This document shows positions 11,475-21,395 of a DNA stretch of 64,000 nucleotides, one piece after another. Positions within the stretch are counted from its first letter, which is position 1. Each line of letters begins with the position of its first letter. The DNA lies in the NCBI GenBank assembly GCA_029204225.1, contig CM055096.1:68331741-68395740 (forward strand), given 5' to 3'. The notes beneath the pieces were generated by a model, which did not search any database, was not told the DNA's origin, and was given only the letters and a program-made list of their open reading frames with translations. The stretch comes from Diphasiastrum complanatum (lineage: Eukaryota > Streptophyta > Lycopodiopsida > Lycopodiales > Lycopodiaceae). The position numbers and the translations under genes were made by a program.

Positions 11475-12076
11475 TGTGTGAAAGTAATATTAACAAAAAA
11501 AACCAACAAATCAATTGTATGTATCGAATATGTGTGCAGTCTTCAATAGCAATATTAAGGTTATAAGGAACTGCACAAAAGACCGATATGTACGACCTAA
11601 AAGAATGTTAGAAGGAAAAAAAAATACTAGAAATGTTATGTTGGCGTTAGAGAATTTTGGAATTGAACACATGTCACCAAAATAAATGTGCCGTCGAATA
11701 TTAGAATATTCGATCTACTTCACAACTATGCAAAAAAGGAATATTCATTTGAAACTAATATTTCATGATGAATATTCCTTAATATTGAACTTGTGCACAG
11801 AACTTGCAGTTCGTAATCTCTCCACGTCACTATATGCACATATGCGATATTGCCCAAATACCTTGCAGTGAGCTACACAGGGCCAAAAAGTTCTTGTTGA
11901 ACTTTAGTGTGCATGGGCAAAAAAATATATAAAGGAATTTTTTACCATTCATTTTTCACTTTTACAATTGGAGGATACAAATTTTTTGCAGATTCTATAT
12001 CTGTTGTGGGTTGAAATAGACACCTATTAGATCTATTTAGCATAATTTTGAGCTGTTTATGGCTAGACATAAGCAT
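11475..12076. promoter_or_regulatory. divergent intergenic region of copy A
   Basis: This 602-bp stretch separates gene 2 (minus) from the H3-like gene (plus). A TATA box TATATAAAG at 11925-11933 lies about 145 bases before the H3-like ATG. There are two AT-rich palindromes: CGAATATTAGAATATTCG (11695-11712) and an 11-bp inverted pair GGAATATTCAT/ATGAATATTCC (11738-11778). The CACGTG boxes and leader motif seen in copy B are not present here. Confidence 0.5.
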
Positions 12077-12727
12077 ATGGCAAGGACAAAACAAACTGCA
12101 AGGGAGCCTCAAAGAATCAGGGTTTCTGCGTAGCAGCTTCAGTCTATTAGGCGAAATGAGATTTTGAGAAATCTCTGCATGGCAGCCCGTGTCATGTTGA
12201 GCCCTTCGACTACATCTCGGATCCCCACGCCAATGGAAGAAGAAGTCCGTAATAACATCGAATCCGAGGTGCAGGCTGTGGGAACATTGTCCTCGGATGT
12301 CGAAGAACTTTTTGATTTCGACGGTTCCATTGCTGTTGGATCTGTTGGTGGTGGATCTCCTGGTGGATCTGTTGATGGATCTGTTGGTGGTGGATCTCCT
12401 CTTGCTGCTGGATCTCCTCCTCATTCACAACTACCCTGGATTGGAAAGGGAATGGATAGGATGTAGCCTCCACCAAGACGACAACGCAAAAAAAACCAAC
12501 CCAAATTTATGGATGAGATTAAAAAGTACCAAAAGAGCACTAGACTGTTGCTTCCTCGGGCTCCTTTTCTGAGAATAATAATAAAAATGATGGATGATGC
12601 CATCAAGGAAAAAGACGAAGGAGGAAATATTGACGAATCCAGGGAAAGATGAGCACCACATGTCCGAGTCGAAGCCGATCGAGGACACCTGAGATCAGCT
12701 TTGAAAATATCAGTTGGAGTTGCTTAA
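12077..12727 (+). pseudogene. cassette copy A: histone H3-like gene, interrupted
   Basis: ATG 12077 opens with MARTKQTAREPQRIR; residues 1-9 equal the canonical H3 tail that carries Lys4. A TAG follows at codon 19 (12131). In the same frame comes an unusual acidic then Gly/Ser-rich tail (SDVEELFDFDGS, GGGSPGGSVDG), a second TAG at 12464, a basic stretch RRQRKKNQPKF, and at 12509-12590 an H3 alpha-N/alpha-1 segment: MDEIKKYQKST then RLLLPRAPFLRIII. KYQKST is as in ordinary H3, and LLLPRAPF resembles the LLIP.APF form of plant centromeric H3. After KMMDDAIKEKDEGGNIDESRER a TGA stands at 12650, and no alpha-2/alpha-3 is visible. The tail is about 145 codons, against about 40 in H3. It diverges from gene 2. 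It is a relic of an H3-derived protein with a long tail, or of a fusion. Confidence 0.75.
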
Positions 12728-13193
12728 TAAGCAACATCAACTACAGATAGAGAAAGTCACCAATGAGTTTCAAGCTACCCTGAAGTCTATCCAAAGTAGT
12801 ATGCTTGGTCAGTCAAACCCTGCACAGGTACCTTATAGACGAAAAACAATATGGTGCCCACACTGCTGGGCTACGCATCCTGTTGATGCTTGTCCTACAT
12901 ATCCGCCTATCCAAGCACATAAAATCCAACAATATGAAGCACAACCATCACATTCTCGACATTCCTTGACTTATCCCAAATATCCACCAAAAAGTCTAGA
13001 ACCACTAGCCATACAAGATGGCTATGCAGTTATACAAGTGCCATTGCACACCAGATGTTTCATCTGTGGTGAAACTGGCCACTTCATGGCTGATTGTCCA
13101 GTCAAGACCAAGTACCATGCTGAGTGTCCCGCCTATATCAGAAAACACAATTTCAAAGACTGTCCGAAACAACCAACCTGCCCATCACGTTAG
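12700..13193 (+). pseudogene. coiled-coil plus CCHC zinc-knuckle reading frame
   Basis: This frame lies in +1 to the H3-like gene. Around 12714 it starts with a heptad-like stretch (LNKQHQLQIEKVTNEFQA), then a Cys/His cluster (WCPHCWATHPVDACPTYPP) and a clear CX2CX4HX4C knuckle (CFICGETGHFMADC) at about 13057-13098, then KYHAECPAYIRKH and KDCPKQPTCPSR. Two stops interrupt its upstream extension. The knuckle is typical of retroelement Gag and of RNA-binding proteins. It could be a retroelement relic abutting cassette copy A, or the C-terminal part of the H3-like gene after a frameshift. I favour the first. Confidence 0.5.
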
Positions 13194-15240
13194 TTATGAA
13201 TCCCGATAGGATCCTCACGACAATAACATGAGCACCATGGAAACCAACAGTTCAACATGTTGCTCAATCAAGAAGTTTCTAGCAAACTTCTACAATACAA
13301 CACAATACACCAGTTCCATAATGAAAAAAGACAATATGAAATGAGTCCTTGTCGAAAGAAAGTGAAAACAATATTCCGTCATCTGCTACAATGTCCAACC
13401 AAGAGCAACCTCCACAGGGAATCGACAGTTTTTCTTCCCTTCTACAACCTCAAATCTATTTGTCTTTCCACATGATTATAAGATTTCCAATGTGCCAATA
13501 CACAATATTTCTCGGATTCGGAAATCCAGATAGCGATTCGGTTCTGAATCTCTTGTTCACAGAGGTCCTCAGGACATAGTACCTCAATAATACCTACATC
13601 TCAAGCTATATCTTACAACATCTGCTATCAATGATGGTAGATTTAGTGTCATCCACCCTGCCTTGTTTTGATAAGGGCATGTCAGAGTAAGTCACATTAC
13701 TCTACAAACAATGGAATATTACAACTGTCAGGGTACATTATCAATGTTGATAAATATAAGTTTTGTTCGACAAGTACACTACAGTTTCCATTCTCTATAT
13801 TGTTTGTACATTTCCTTGTTTTTCTTCATTCCTAGTGTGTGATTGATTTTTGCATGAGAAATAGCGACTACACGAGAGTCTTCTGTAGAGCATCTCACGA
13901 ACACATTTTCATTCATCTATCCATCTTCATATTACCTTGTATAGCAGTTTAGAATTTCTGAGAAATATGAGAAATATGAGATGTACATGTCACATTAGAG
14001 TTGATTCCTGCATCTCATTGCCATATTATTTTTTGAGTCAACTACAGCAAGATCAAAACAAATTTAGTTAAAATTTGTTCAATCTTTAGTCCAGTCGCAT
14101 GTTCAACATGTTTCAAAAACGTGTTCCACACGCTGATCCAATCCTGAGCATGAACAGTTACCAACAACAACATCTCCACCAACAGATTTTAGGGGGGGGG
14201 AGAGAGTGGATCTACTTGGATCCACTTGAGTAGTTACGCTGCCAGCAACAACACCAGCAAGATCGACAGCCAAGGTCACAAGTCAAATATGAAAATAACA
14301 AGGCTAAGAAGACAGATGGGTAGTCCAAAGAGACTCAATCAGAAGAAGTACCCCAGTCACGACGAAGATCCTTCAAAGAAGGAAAACACAAACGTTGGGA
14401 AATCAGTCTCTTTTTTCAACCGGCCTCTTGCCATACTTCAAATTCTACGCCCATTATCATGCCTATTGTCCACACCATCTACCGTTGTCACCACCACCCT
14501 TCCTTCCATCTGTTTGTTTATCATCACTCTACTGTTCTTCTGAGAAATTCCCAGTTTTTTATAGTCTTATCGAAGCAGCTGATAGACCATTGCAAGTGTC
14601 TTGCGGAGACCAACTACCACCTATATTGGTTGTTCAGCCGAAAAAGACCTACAAAAGCAGGCGAAGCAGCTAGAAGAAATAAAGAGAAAGATCCAAGAAG
14701 CTGAGGAGGAAAGGACAAAACTTAAGCAACAGATGAGTCAGATCAATCTTGATCAAAATAAACTCTCTGGAATAATGATAGTTGAATCCCCTCTTATGAA
14801 GCCCAAAGAGATCCAAAAGTAACAGATCAAAAGAAAGAGCTGCAGAAAAGAAAGATGAAGACAACCGTGAACCTGCAAAATAAAGCAAGCTCCTCACCCA
14901 GCAAGTGGTGGTCAAAGCTCGACACTGCAAGGGTCCAAGGCTGCAACTATAGAACTATCAGTTCCTTCATCCTTTCACCAAGCCTTCATCATGTTTTTTT
15001 ACCGTTACCAAACCGTCCATCCAAAACTGTTTCTACCACCAATTTTTGATGAATCCATCCCCTTGAGACTGATAATCAAAGTTTGTGCAACCTGCAGACC
15101 AAAGGTTTTCTTTGAGACTGGAACTTCAACTGAGAGAAGAACCACGGAAACACCCAGAGGCAAATGGAGGATACAGACCTCCCAGAAGATAGAATCTGCC
15201 AAGAAACCAAAGATGCGACCGTCAATGGTAGATACAAGTG
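13194..15240. other. decayed, possibly once coding, no family recognised
   Basis: Several short open frames on the plus strand (13349-13579, 14395-14673, 14601-14822, 14991-15245) are Gln/Pro/Ser-rich or coiled-coil-like (LEEIKRKIQEAEEERTKLKQ at about 14670-14730). They could be remnants of one protein downstream of the zinc-knuckle frame. No catalytic motif is visible and frames change often. Confidence 0.35.
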
Positions 15241-16860
15241 ACTAAACAAAGAGACACATGGAAAGCACTCATGCATGCAAAGTTGTGAAGCTGTTGAGAG
15301 CTCTCTAAATTTTGAGAATGTCAACCCATTGCAGCACTAAGACATTCTCGTTAAACTGCAACAATTCGTGAAAAACAGTTTTTGTGATAAAAACTGATGA
15401 CAATAAGCACTTGGTTTTTTGTAAGCGAACGAGGATCTACGCTTTTCCAAGTGACGATTGAAGATGCCAATGCAAAGCGGAGCGACATCGTCCAATATGA
15501 GTTGCAGTGGGTCCTGCAACACATTAGGGGTGGGATGATGTTGGCTGATTCTGATGAATCCCCAAGATACTCGGACAGAGTAACTCAAGAGAACCTCTCA
15601 CCTTAGACTGAGGAGGTCTCTGAGAAGACGAGACCAACGAAGACTGAGAGCTGAGTATGAGAGCCAAGAAATGCTAGTTAGAAATGGCATGCAAGAACTG
15701 TGTAAGCCTCGTGGTGAATCCCGGAAGATGGAATGACCATGTAGGAACTAGTATTTATAGGCAAATGTAATAAATGCAAGTATACCCCTCTTAAAGAAAG
15801 TAAAGTGAGACACCTTTTGATGGTGACCTCTAGTGGAGAGCATTATTCCACTTGTAGTTTGTGAAATGTGGAAATTCCACTAGGATGCCACCTAAGGAGC
15901 TCTCTTGCTTATTTAAGAAACTCCCTCTTTGAGTAGAGGAGCTTTTTGTGAATTGTATCAGCTCCATGCTAAAATGAGAAGAGCCTTCATGAGTTTGGTG
16001 CATCCATTGAGCTCCTTGATCATGCTTGTTTCTTGAGTGATGCATTGATGATCTTGCCCTTCTCTCCTTTTGTGTGTGGTTGTGGACTGTAGAGTGGATT
16101 AGATTTGCTGCTTTCGTAGAGTGGATTAATTTCTTTCCTTGTTTGTGGATTAATGTAGGGACCAGCATTCAGGTAAACTAAATAGGCTGGATCTGTGGTG
16201 TAAATCTTGCATATTCTCTGACATTTCAGTTCTTGATGTTCTTGGGATGTCCAAGAATCAGTAGACTATTTCTTGATTCTTGGACTTCTAACATGCTGTA
16301 GATTAGTTCTTGTTTCTTGTTTTGTCAATTTATGCAAGTGTAGCTCAGTTTAGTAATGCTTAGGATCTGATTCAGTTCATTTTTAGAGTAGGTAGCTATA
16401 AAATCTACTGAATGTTCATTTGGGCTGCACTCTGATCTGTGAATGAGCATTCTTGGCTTGCATCTATGTATGAATGTAAGTGCGTTCACGACCCTGAGTA
16501 GTCCTCTGACAAGCAAGACACAAATATACTACAACGAGAATCTGTTTCCTTCTGCCTGATCTTGGGTTTAAAACGAGAATGACAATTTCAAGAAGAACCC
16601 ACCGTCTCTGCTAATAGGCAGAAGTAAGAAAGAATTAATTTTAAAAACCAACAGATCCTCTGGATCAGAGGATCTGTAAACATGTATCCGGTCAACAATT
16701 TAGCATCGTTGACACTGACGAGGACGTCACTGATTCTCTCACTTTGCATTTTATGTGAAGTGATTTCTCTCACTTCACAAATTTTGGGAAGTGATGGAAT
16801 GTTCCTCGTTAAAAAATAGACGACCTTCAACATATTTTCTCTCTTCGGGATTTTGCGAAA
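15241..16860. other. no supported gene
   Basis: Open frames at 15830-16168 and 16325-16516 lack recognisable motifs. A TATTTATAGG at about 15753 could be a stray TATA box. Confidence 0.5.
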
Positions 16861-16922
16861 AGGCCGAAGGTGCCCTTAAAAAGGTGAAGGTGCCCTTGGA
16901 AAAAGACGAAGGTGCCCTTGAA
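16861..16922. repeat. short degenerate GAAGGTGCCCTTGAAA repeat
   Basis: The element GAAGGTGCCCTT occurs three times at 16867-16921, with AAAGGTGCCTTT once more near 16991. The flanks (ATTTTCTCTCTTCGGAATTTTGC-like) are also repeated about 120 bases apart. Confidence 0.6.
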
Positions 16923-17090
16923 ATAGTTTAACGTAAAAAATAGATGACCTTCCGCATTTTCTCTCTCTTCGGAATTTTGCAAAAAAGTCAAAGGTGCCTT
17001 TAAAACAATTAAACTTTTGAACTATGAAAGTGTCACATTTTGGAAAAATGCGAAAAAGCCAAAGCTGTGGAAAACATAGTTCATTTCTAT

Positions 17091-17180
17091 AGACTGTTGC
17101 GACACTTAGTGTATTTCTGCAGACTGTCGCGACACTTAGTGTACTTCTGCAGACTGTCGTGACACTTAGTGTAATTCTGC
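17091..17180. repeat. 30-bp minisatellite, three units
   Basis: The 30-base unit beginning AGACTGTYGCGACACTTAGT occurs at 17091-17120, 17121-17150 and 17151-17180 with few mismatches; a fourth is cut off at 17181. Confidence 0.9.
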
Positions 17181-17573
17181 AGACCTGTTCTAAATGCTAG
17201 TTCTTGGAAGTCCTTGAAGATGGCCAAGTCTTCAATGACTTCAAGTAATTAAACTTAACATCTAAAACTTGAAATTATAACAGGATTGGTTACCCTTTGC
17301 TAGAGATCAGAGCCGAAACCCGTTGTAGACGTTCTTCAACCAAATTGGCTGTCTAAGTTTTGTGATTCCTGCAGGTATCAGAAGAGCAGACATAGAACCA
17401 AAGTTGGTTCACCTGACCCTAGATCAATGATCAATAAATATGCAAGAAGAATCATGAAATAGAATTAGTCATTCACCAAGGAGGAAACTGTGGGCTTAGT
17501 TTTTAACAATATTATGACAGAAAATTTATTTATCCTATGATGATAGATTTAAACTAAAAAAAATACATGCATA

Positions 17574-18480
17574 TCATAGATAAATTGTATATACCTTGAG
17601 AGATTTAATGGTTGTCGGTATTTCCCGAATGACATCAGAAAGTAAAGAATCAAATTCTCTATGTGTATCATTAGCTGAGTTTACTTTTACATAGAGAGAG
17701 TTTAATACTCTCTCCTTATTTATCTTTACAGAAATAATGTTCGGCTCCAATGCCGACTGCAATAATCAAACTAAAAATTAGAATCCATTTGAACAGGAGT
17801 AATCATTCAAATTAAAGCAACAATGGAATCAAATAAAATTTTGCCACTGGACTGGACTCGATGAAATATACAGCCCTTTCAAAATTGGCATCTTTTGCCT
17901 TCACCGCTCCCATAAAAATTGGTTTGACAACAAAAACTACAACTTGAGAATCAAAACTAATACTATGCTGTAAAAAGTTTTCGCCGGCTTGTACAATAAC
18001 ATCTGTAATCTCTGATGTTTTTTCTTTCAACTCTGCACAAAATTTAGGACCTAATCTATAGCTTCTATTTGAATCTGGAAGAAAGAAATCAAAATAATTG
18101 TCGAACAGATCAATTTTATCAGCTAAGTCTTGTATTGGTTATAATGGTCAAAATTAAAATAAAACTGGTTAGGATTGTATGGAATTCTAACAAAAAGATT
18201 ATGTATAGGGAGAAAAAGAGATATAGACACAATATTTACATATTTTTCAGTTATTTCATTAAGCTCCTCTTGGGTTATCATCACTTTTGGTGAAAAAAAC
18301 TTTTGAGGAGCTGGACGAATAACATGAGGAGGAGGGGATGATTTTGGGTCTGAATCAGATTCTCCAGCATCTGATTCAGAGATCAGGAAGATGTGGGGTC
18401 TCTTGCTAGGGATAACTCTAGGAGGAAGGGAAGCAGCTGGCCTTTGAGAGCCAGCTTTCTTAGGGAAGCCTGCTTCCTTT
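17574..18480 (-). pseudogene. downstream exons of the copy B H3-like transcription unit, unrecognised
   Basis: Downstream of the H3-like frame, in +1 to it, the minus strand stays open through a Ser/Pro/Lys-rich part (KKAGSQRP, VIPSKRPHIFLISESDAGES, SPPPHVIRPAPQK, MITQEELNEIT; about 18460-18260). After an apparent intron comes LADKIDLFDNYFDFFLPDSN and KEKTSEITDVIVQAGENF..VKAKDANFERAVYFIESSP (about 18130-17815), then another intron (ending TTGATTATTGCAG) and NIISVKINKERVLNSLYVKV..REIPTTIKSLK, which ends at GTATATAC (about 17595). This suggests an H3-like protein with a C-terminal extension of over 200 residues, or a separate gene. I recognise no domain, and the splice sites are my reading only. 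Confidence 0.4.
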
Positions 18481-18577
18481 TCCTCCTTGAGGTAGTTGAC
18501 AAGTCAGTTCTATCCAGAGGTAGGTCTCCGGAGGTGCTGGCGTTATCCACATGAAGATTTGAATACCGTTCTTGAAG

Positions 18578-18928
18578 TCATTTGAGAATAACAAAATCTT
18601 TAGGAATGATGGTAACACGCTTACCATGCATGGCCAAAAGATAGAAATCCTCAAAAAACTGGGACAGAAAATCTTCTGCAGCACCTTGTAAAGCCTGCAT
18701 GGCTGTCATGACAAAATGAACATCAAGCCTAAGTAACAGAGTAACATTCCTAACATATCGGCCAAAAGGAGCTCTAGGGATCAACAATTCAGTTCATCTC
18801 TAGAGTTTTTTTATCTCCCTCAGCTAGACCTGCTTTCTGCCATGTCTACGGCCAGTACCAGGGGGAACACGGGCATGGGATGGCTGTACAGAGGTAATGG
18901 CATGGGCAGTGGATTTCGTCCTAGCCAT
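18578..18928 (-). pseudogene. cassette copy B: histone H3 / centromeric-H3-like gene, interrupted
   Basis: ATG 18928 gives MARTKSTAHAI, a short tail of about 34 residues, then LREIKK and TELLIPRAPFGRYVRNV (alpha-N/alpha-1), ALQGAAEDFLSQFFED (alpha-2), and LLAMHGKRVTIIPKDF (loop 2/alpha-3). The whole frame aligns with H3 without a gap from the alpha-N region on, so all three helices of the histone fold are present. In-frame stops stand at codons 35, 43 and 45 and at the end (18578), where H3 has Arg. Centromeric-H3-like features are IPRAPF (H3: IRKLPF), AAED (H3: AAEA) and KDF (H3: KDI). However, loop 1 has ordinary H3 length, without the insertion typical of CENH3. It diverges from gene 2 at 19828. 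Beyond the last stop the frame continues with basic, Ser-rich sequence. Confidence 0.8.
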
Positions 18929-19827
18929 CATTCTCAGAATCAAAAGAAGTAAATTTGAAAAAAAAGTCTGTGATTTGAATGTTGAAACCAAGCGCAAAGA
19001 ATGAAAACAAAAAAAATTGTGAAAGAAAGGACTGAATATCAGTTTCAAACGCGAGATTACAAGAGAAACAAAATAAGAAAAAGACTTGCGTTCGAAAGCG
19101 ATATCGACAATACAGTGGTATCAGTCTCGAGCGCAGGGAGTGATGGCGGACGAAAGAACAAATAGAGAGTGCGCTTGAGAGCGATATTGGGAGCGAAAAA
19201 TAAGAAGTTTGCGAGAAAAATGAAAATTTTGAGGGAGTATATATAGAAAATTTTTGCACATGTGAAAAAAATGGCTTCGAACATGTGGCGACATCTAACA
19301 GGTCCACGTGTGTTTTTCGTGCAGATCATTATGACTCAATAATGAGGCCACGTGGTGTAGGACACGTGCACGAATTATACTGTGACATGTGGCATTTTGC
19401 ACGTGACAAATGTCAGATCAATCATTCTCTATACGGTGAAATATTTATGATGAATCACGCGACGACACATGTCCTTTTGGACATCCTCCACACATGCAAA
19501 AAAAATTTATAAATAGGTCATTTTCGGCACGGATTTTCACGTAAATTTTCTGATTTCTAGGCCAGATATCGATTTCAAGTGCACACTTTTCTCTGTTTAT
19601 GATCCGTTTACATACTTGCGCCTGGATCCGACACTGTCTATTCCGATATCGATTTCAAGCGCACCTTACGTTTTCTTTCTTGTCTATTCTTTGTACTTGT
19701 GCTCAAATTCGATACTCAGTTTTCTGATATCTCTTTCGAGCGCATAGGGCCTTGAGGTTCTGATCTAACTTGCATTCTGCACTTGAGAGCGATATTCAAA
19801 ATCTTTCTTCTGTATTTTTTTTTGTTG
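18929..19827. promoter_or_regulatory. two-way promoter of copy B with four G-boxes and mirrored leaders
   Basis: Opposed TATA boxes: TATATATAC on the minus strand at about 19236-19246 (for the H3-like gene) and TATAAATAG on the plus strand at about 19509-19517 (for gene 2), about 270 bases apart. Between them lie four CACGTG boxes at 19305-19310, 19349-19354, 19363-19368 and 19400-19405; CACGTG is the core bound by plant bZIP and bHLH factors. Both leaders carry a motif close to GATATCGNTTTCAAGCGCAC in transcript sense: plus at 19565-19584, 19645-19664 and 19736-19754; minus at 19169-19188 and 19087-19105. One more copy, inverted, is at 19779-19797. Confidence 0.7.
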
Positions 19828-21335
19828 AAATGTCTAATTTCGATTCTAATCTGCTATCTTTTTTTCATGAATTTGGTAGTAATAATATAGAGTATTTCAA
19901 ATCCTTTTTTCCTTTTATTTTTATTCTTCCTTCTATTACTAAGAGTCTTGGTGTGGAAGCATTTTTTGAGATTTATCTCAGATTTAAGTCTCTACTCAGT
20001 ACTCCCTTGTTCAGATCTCAGAATAAGGACATGATTCATTATCAAGACTTGGTGGCACTCAACAAGCATATCTATAAAGCTAAGTTTGACAAAATGTTCA
20101 CCAAGTTACATAATAATTTCAAGTCTGTAGATGATTGTCCAATTCACAATAAGAAATGTAGATTTGTAGAGTTTCAGTCTGCATTTGTTTTTTTCCTTTT
20201 GTTAAATATTTCTAATGATTCGGAAGCTGGCCCTTCTACTTCTGAAGCTGCCCTTCCAGTGGTACAAAATCTGAAAAGTCGAAGACTGTAAATATAGAAA
20301 CTTTTTTTTATTGATGTGAGCGTTAGTTTGGATGATTGTACAGATTTTGATCCTGCACAAAATAGGACATCGTTTATTGGCCTCAGATCTACCAACACCC
20401 TTTCTCCTTCTGGTAAATCTCTTATCACTACTTATAATATAGATAATAATTCAGTTTTGACACTATCAGATATATCGAATCTTTATGATTTCACATAGGC
20501 CGAGACTCTTTGTATTTTGAGCAAAAAGCTTCATGAATTTTCGGATATAATCGATTATGATATTGATGATCTACTCTTTGGTGTTGACGATGTAAATAAT
20601 GATGAGTTTTATTCAGGGAAAGATTGTTTGAAAATGGTTGTGGAGGAAATGTGCACTAAAGAAGATGATCTACCTTCTGAAGAGGAGTTTCTCATAATTC
20701 AAAGTCAGCTTGGTTTTCCAAAACCAGCTGTGTATTCATCAACTATATTGACATTCAAAGGTGGACATAATATTGATGGAGAGATAGTAATCAAGGAAGA
20801 CAAAGTTGAATGCATAAGTTTTGTATCTTATTATGTACTAGTAGATTCATTATGTCAGATTATATATTGGAGCTTACTTTGGATTTTTTCATTTCAGGCA
20901 ACAATTTTCCTTGATGATTTCGCAATTCATCGAAGAGGGCAAAGATCTTCTGCTGGAGAATTTTCAAGAGACCATGCACTGGGGCATTATCTGAAGTTCT
21001 TCAAGAATAATGAGATAAGTGTTGCCTATTGAAAATTTCATCAACATGGTGAGACAATGATTATGACAATCAAAGCACTGTCTCATTTTCTTGGAGGACA
21101 TAATTTTAATAAGGTGCATAGAATAATTTTTGTAGAGAAAATTATTTCACATAAAATGTTAGGATATGGACCAGTGAATTCCATGCTCAGATCATCTCAT
21201 TTTGCATTGTATGCTGCCTATGTTGATCTGAGTAAGCATGAAAACTATGAGCTCTTGGATCCATACGAAAGAAGAAAATTGTTGTATGATTCAAAATTGC
21301 AACTTTCATTAAAGAAAGTATCGGAAGCAGAGTAG
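19828..21335 (+). pseudogene. cassette copy B, gene 2: unrecognised conserved protein, nearly readable
   Basis: ATG 19828 (MSNFDSNLLSFFHEFGSN) was chosen because it is the first ATG after the TATA box and leader that opens the shared frame. Blocks shared with copy A: HYQDLV, KMFTKLHNNFK, C.IHNKKCRFVEFQSAF, FDPAQNRTSF, YNIDNNSVLTL, an acidic run (IDYDIDDLLFGVDD), SEEEFLIIQSQLGF, then an intron (about 20831-20897) and FLDDFAIHRRGQRSS, GHYLKFFKNNEISVAY, MTIKALSHFLGGHNF, KMLGYGPVNSMLRSSHFALYA. Stops near 20290, 20496 and 21030 break it. The family is unknown. The N-terminal C/H..KKC set might bind metal. It ends about 60 bases from the tail of gene 1, which faces it. Confidence 0.55.
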
Positions 21336-21395
21336 ATTTTGCTCAATTGTACTTTGTAAAAGTTTTCATTTGATATACAAAATCTCATTTTGAGT

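Noticed and set aside
11942-12476. Arg/Ser- and Gln/His-rich minus-strand ORFs
   Set aside because: They are antisense of the Gly/Ser-repeat part of the copy A H3-like frame.
12077-18928. The idea that the two H3-like genes are ordinary host H3 or CENH3 retrocopies
   Set aside because: Not fully excluded, but both sit in the same divergent position next to gene 2 and have non-standard tails, which two independent retrocopies would not explain.
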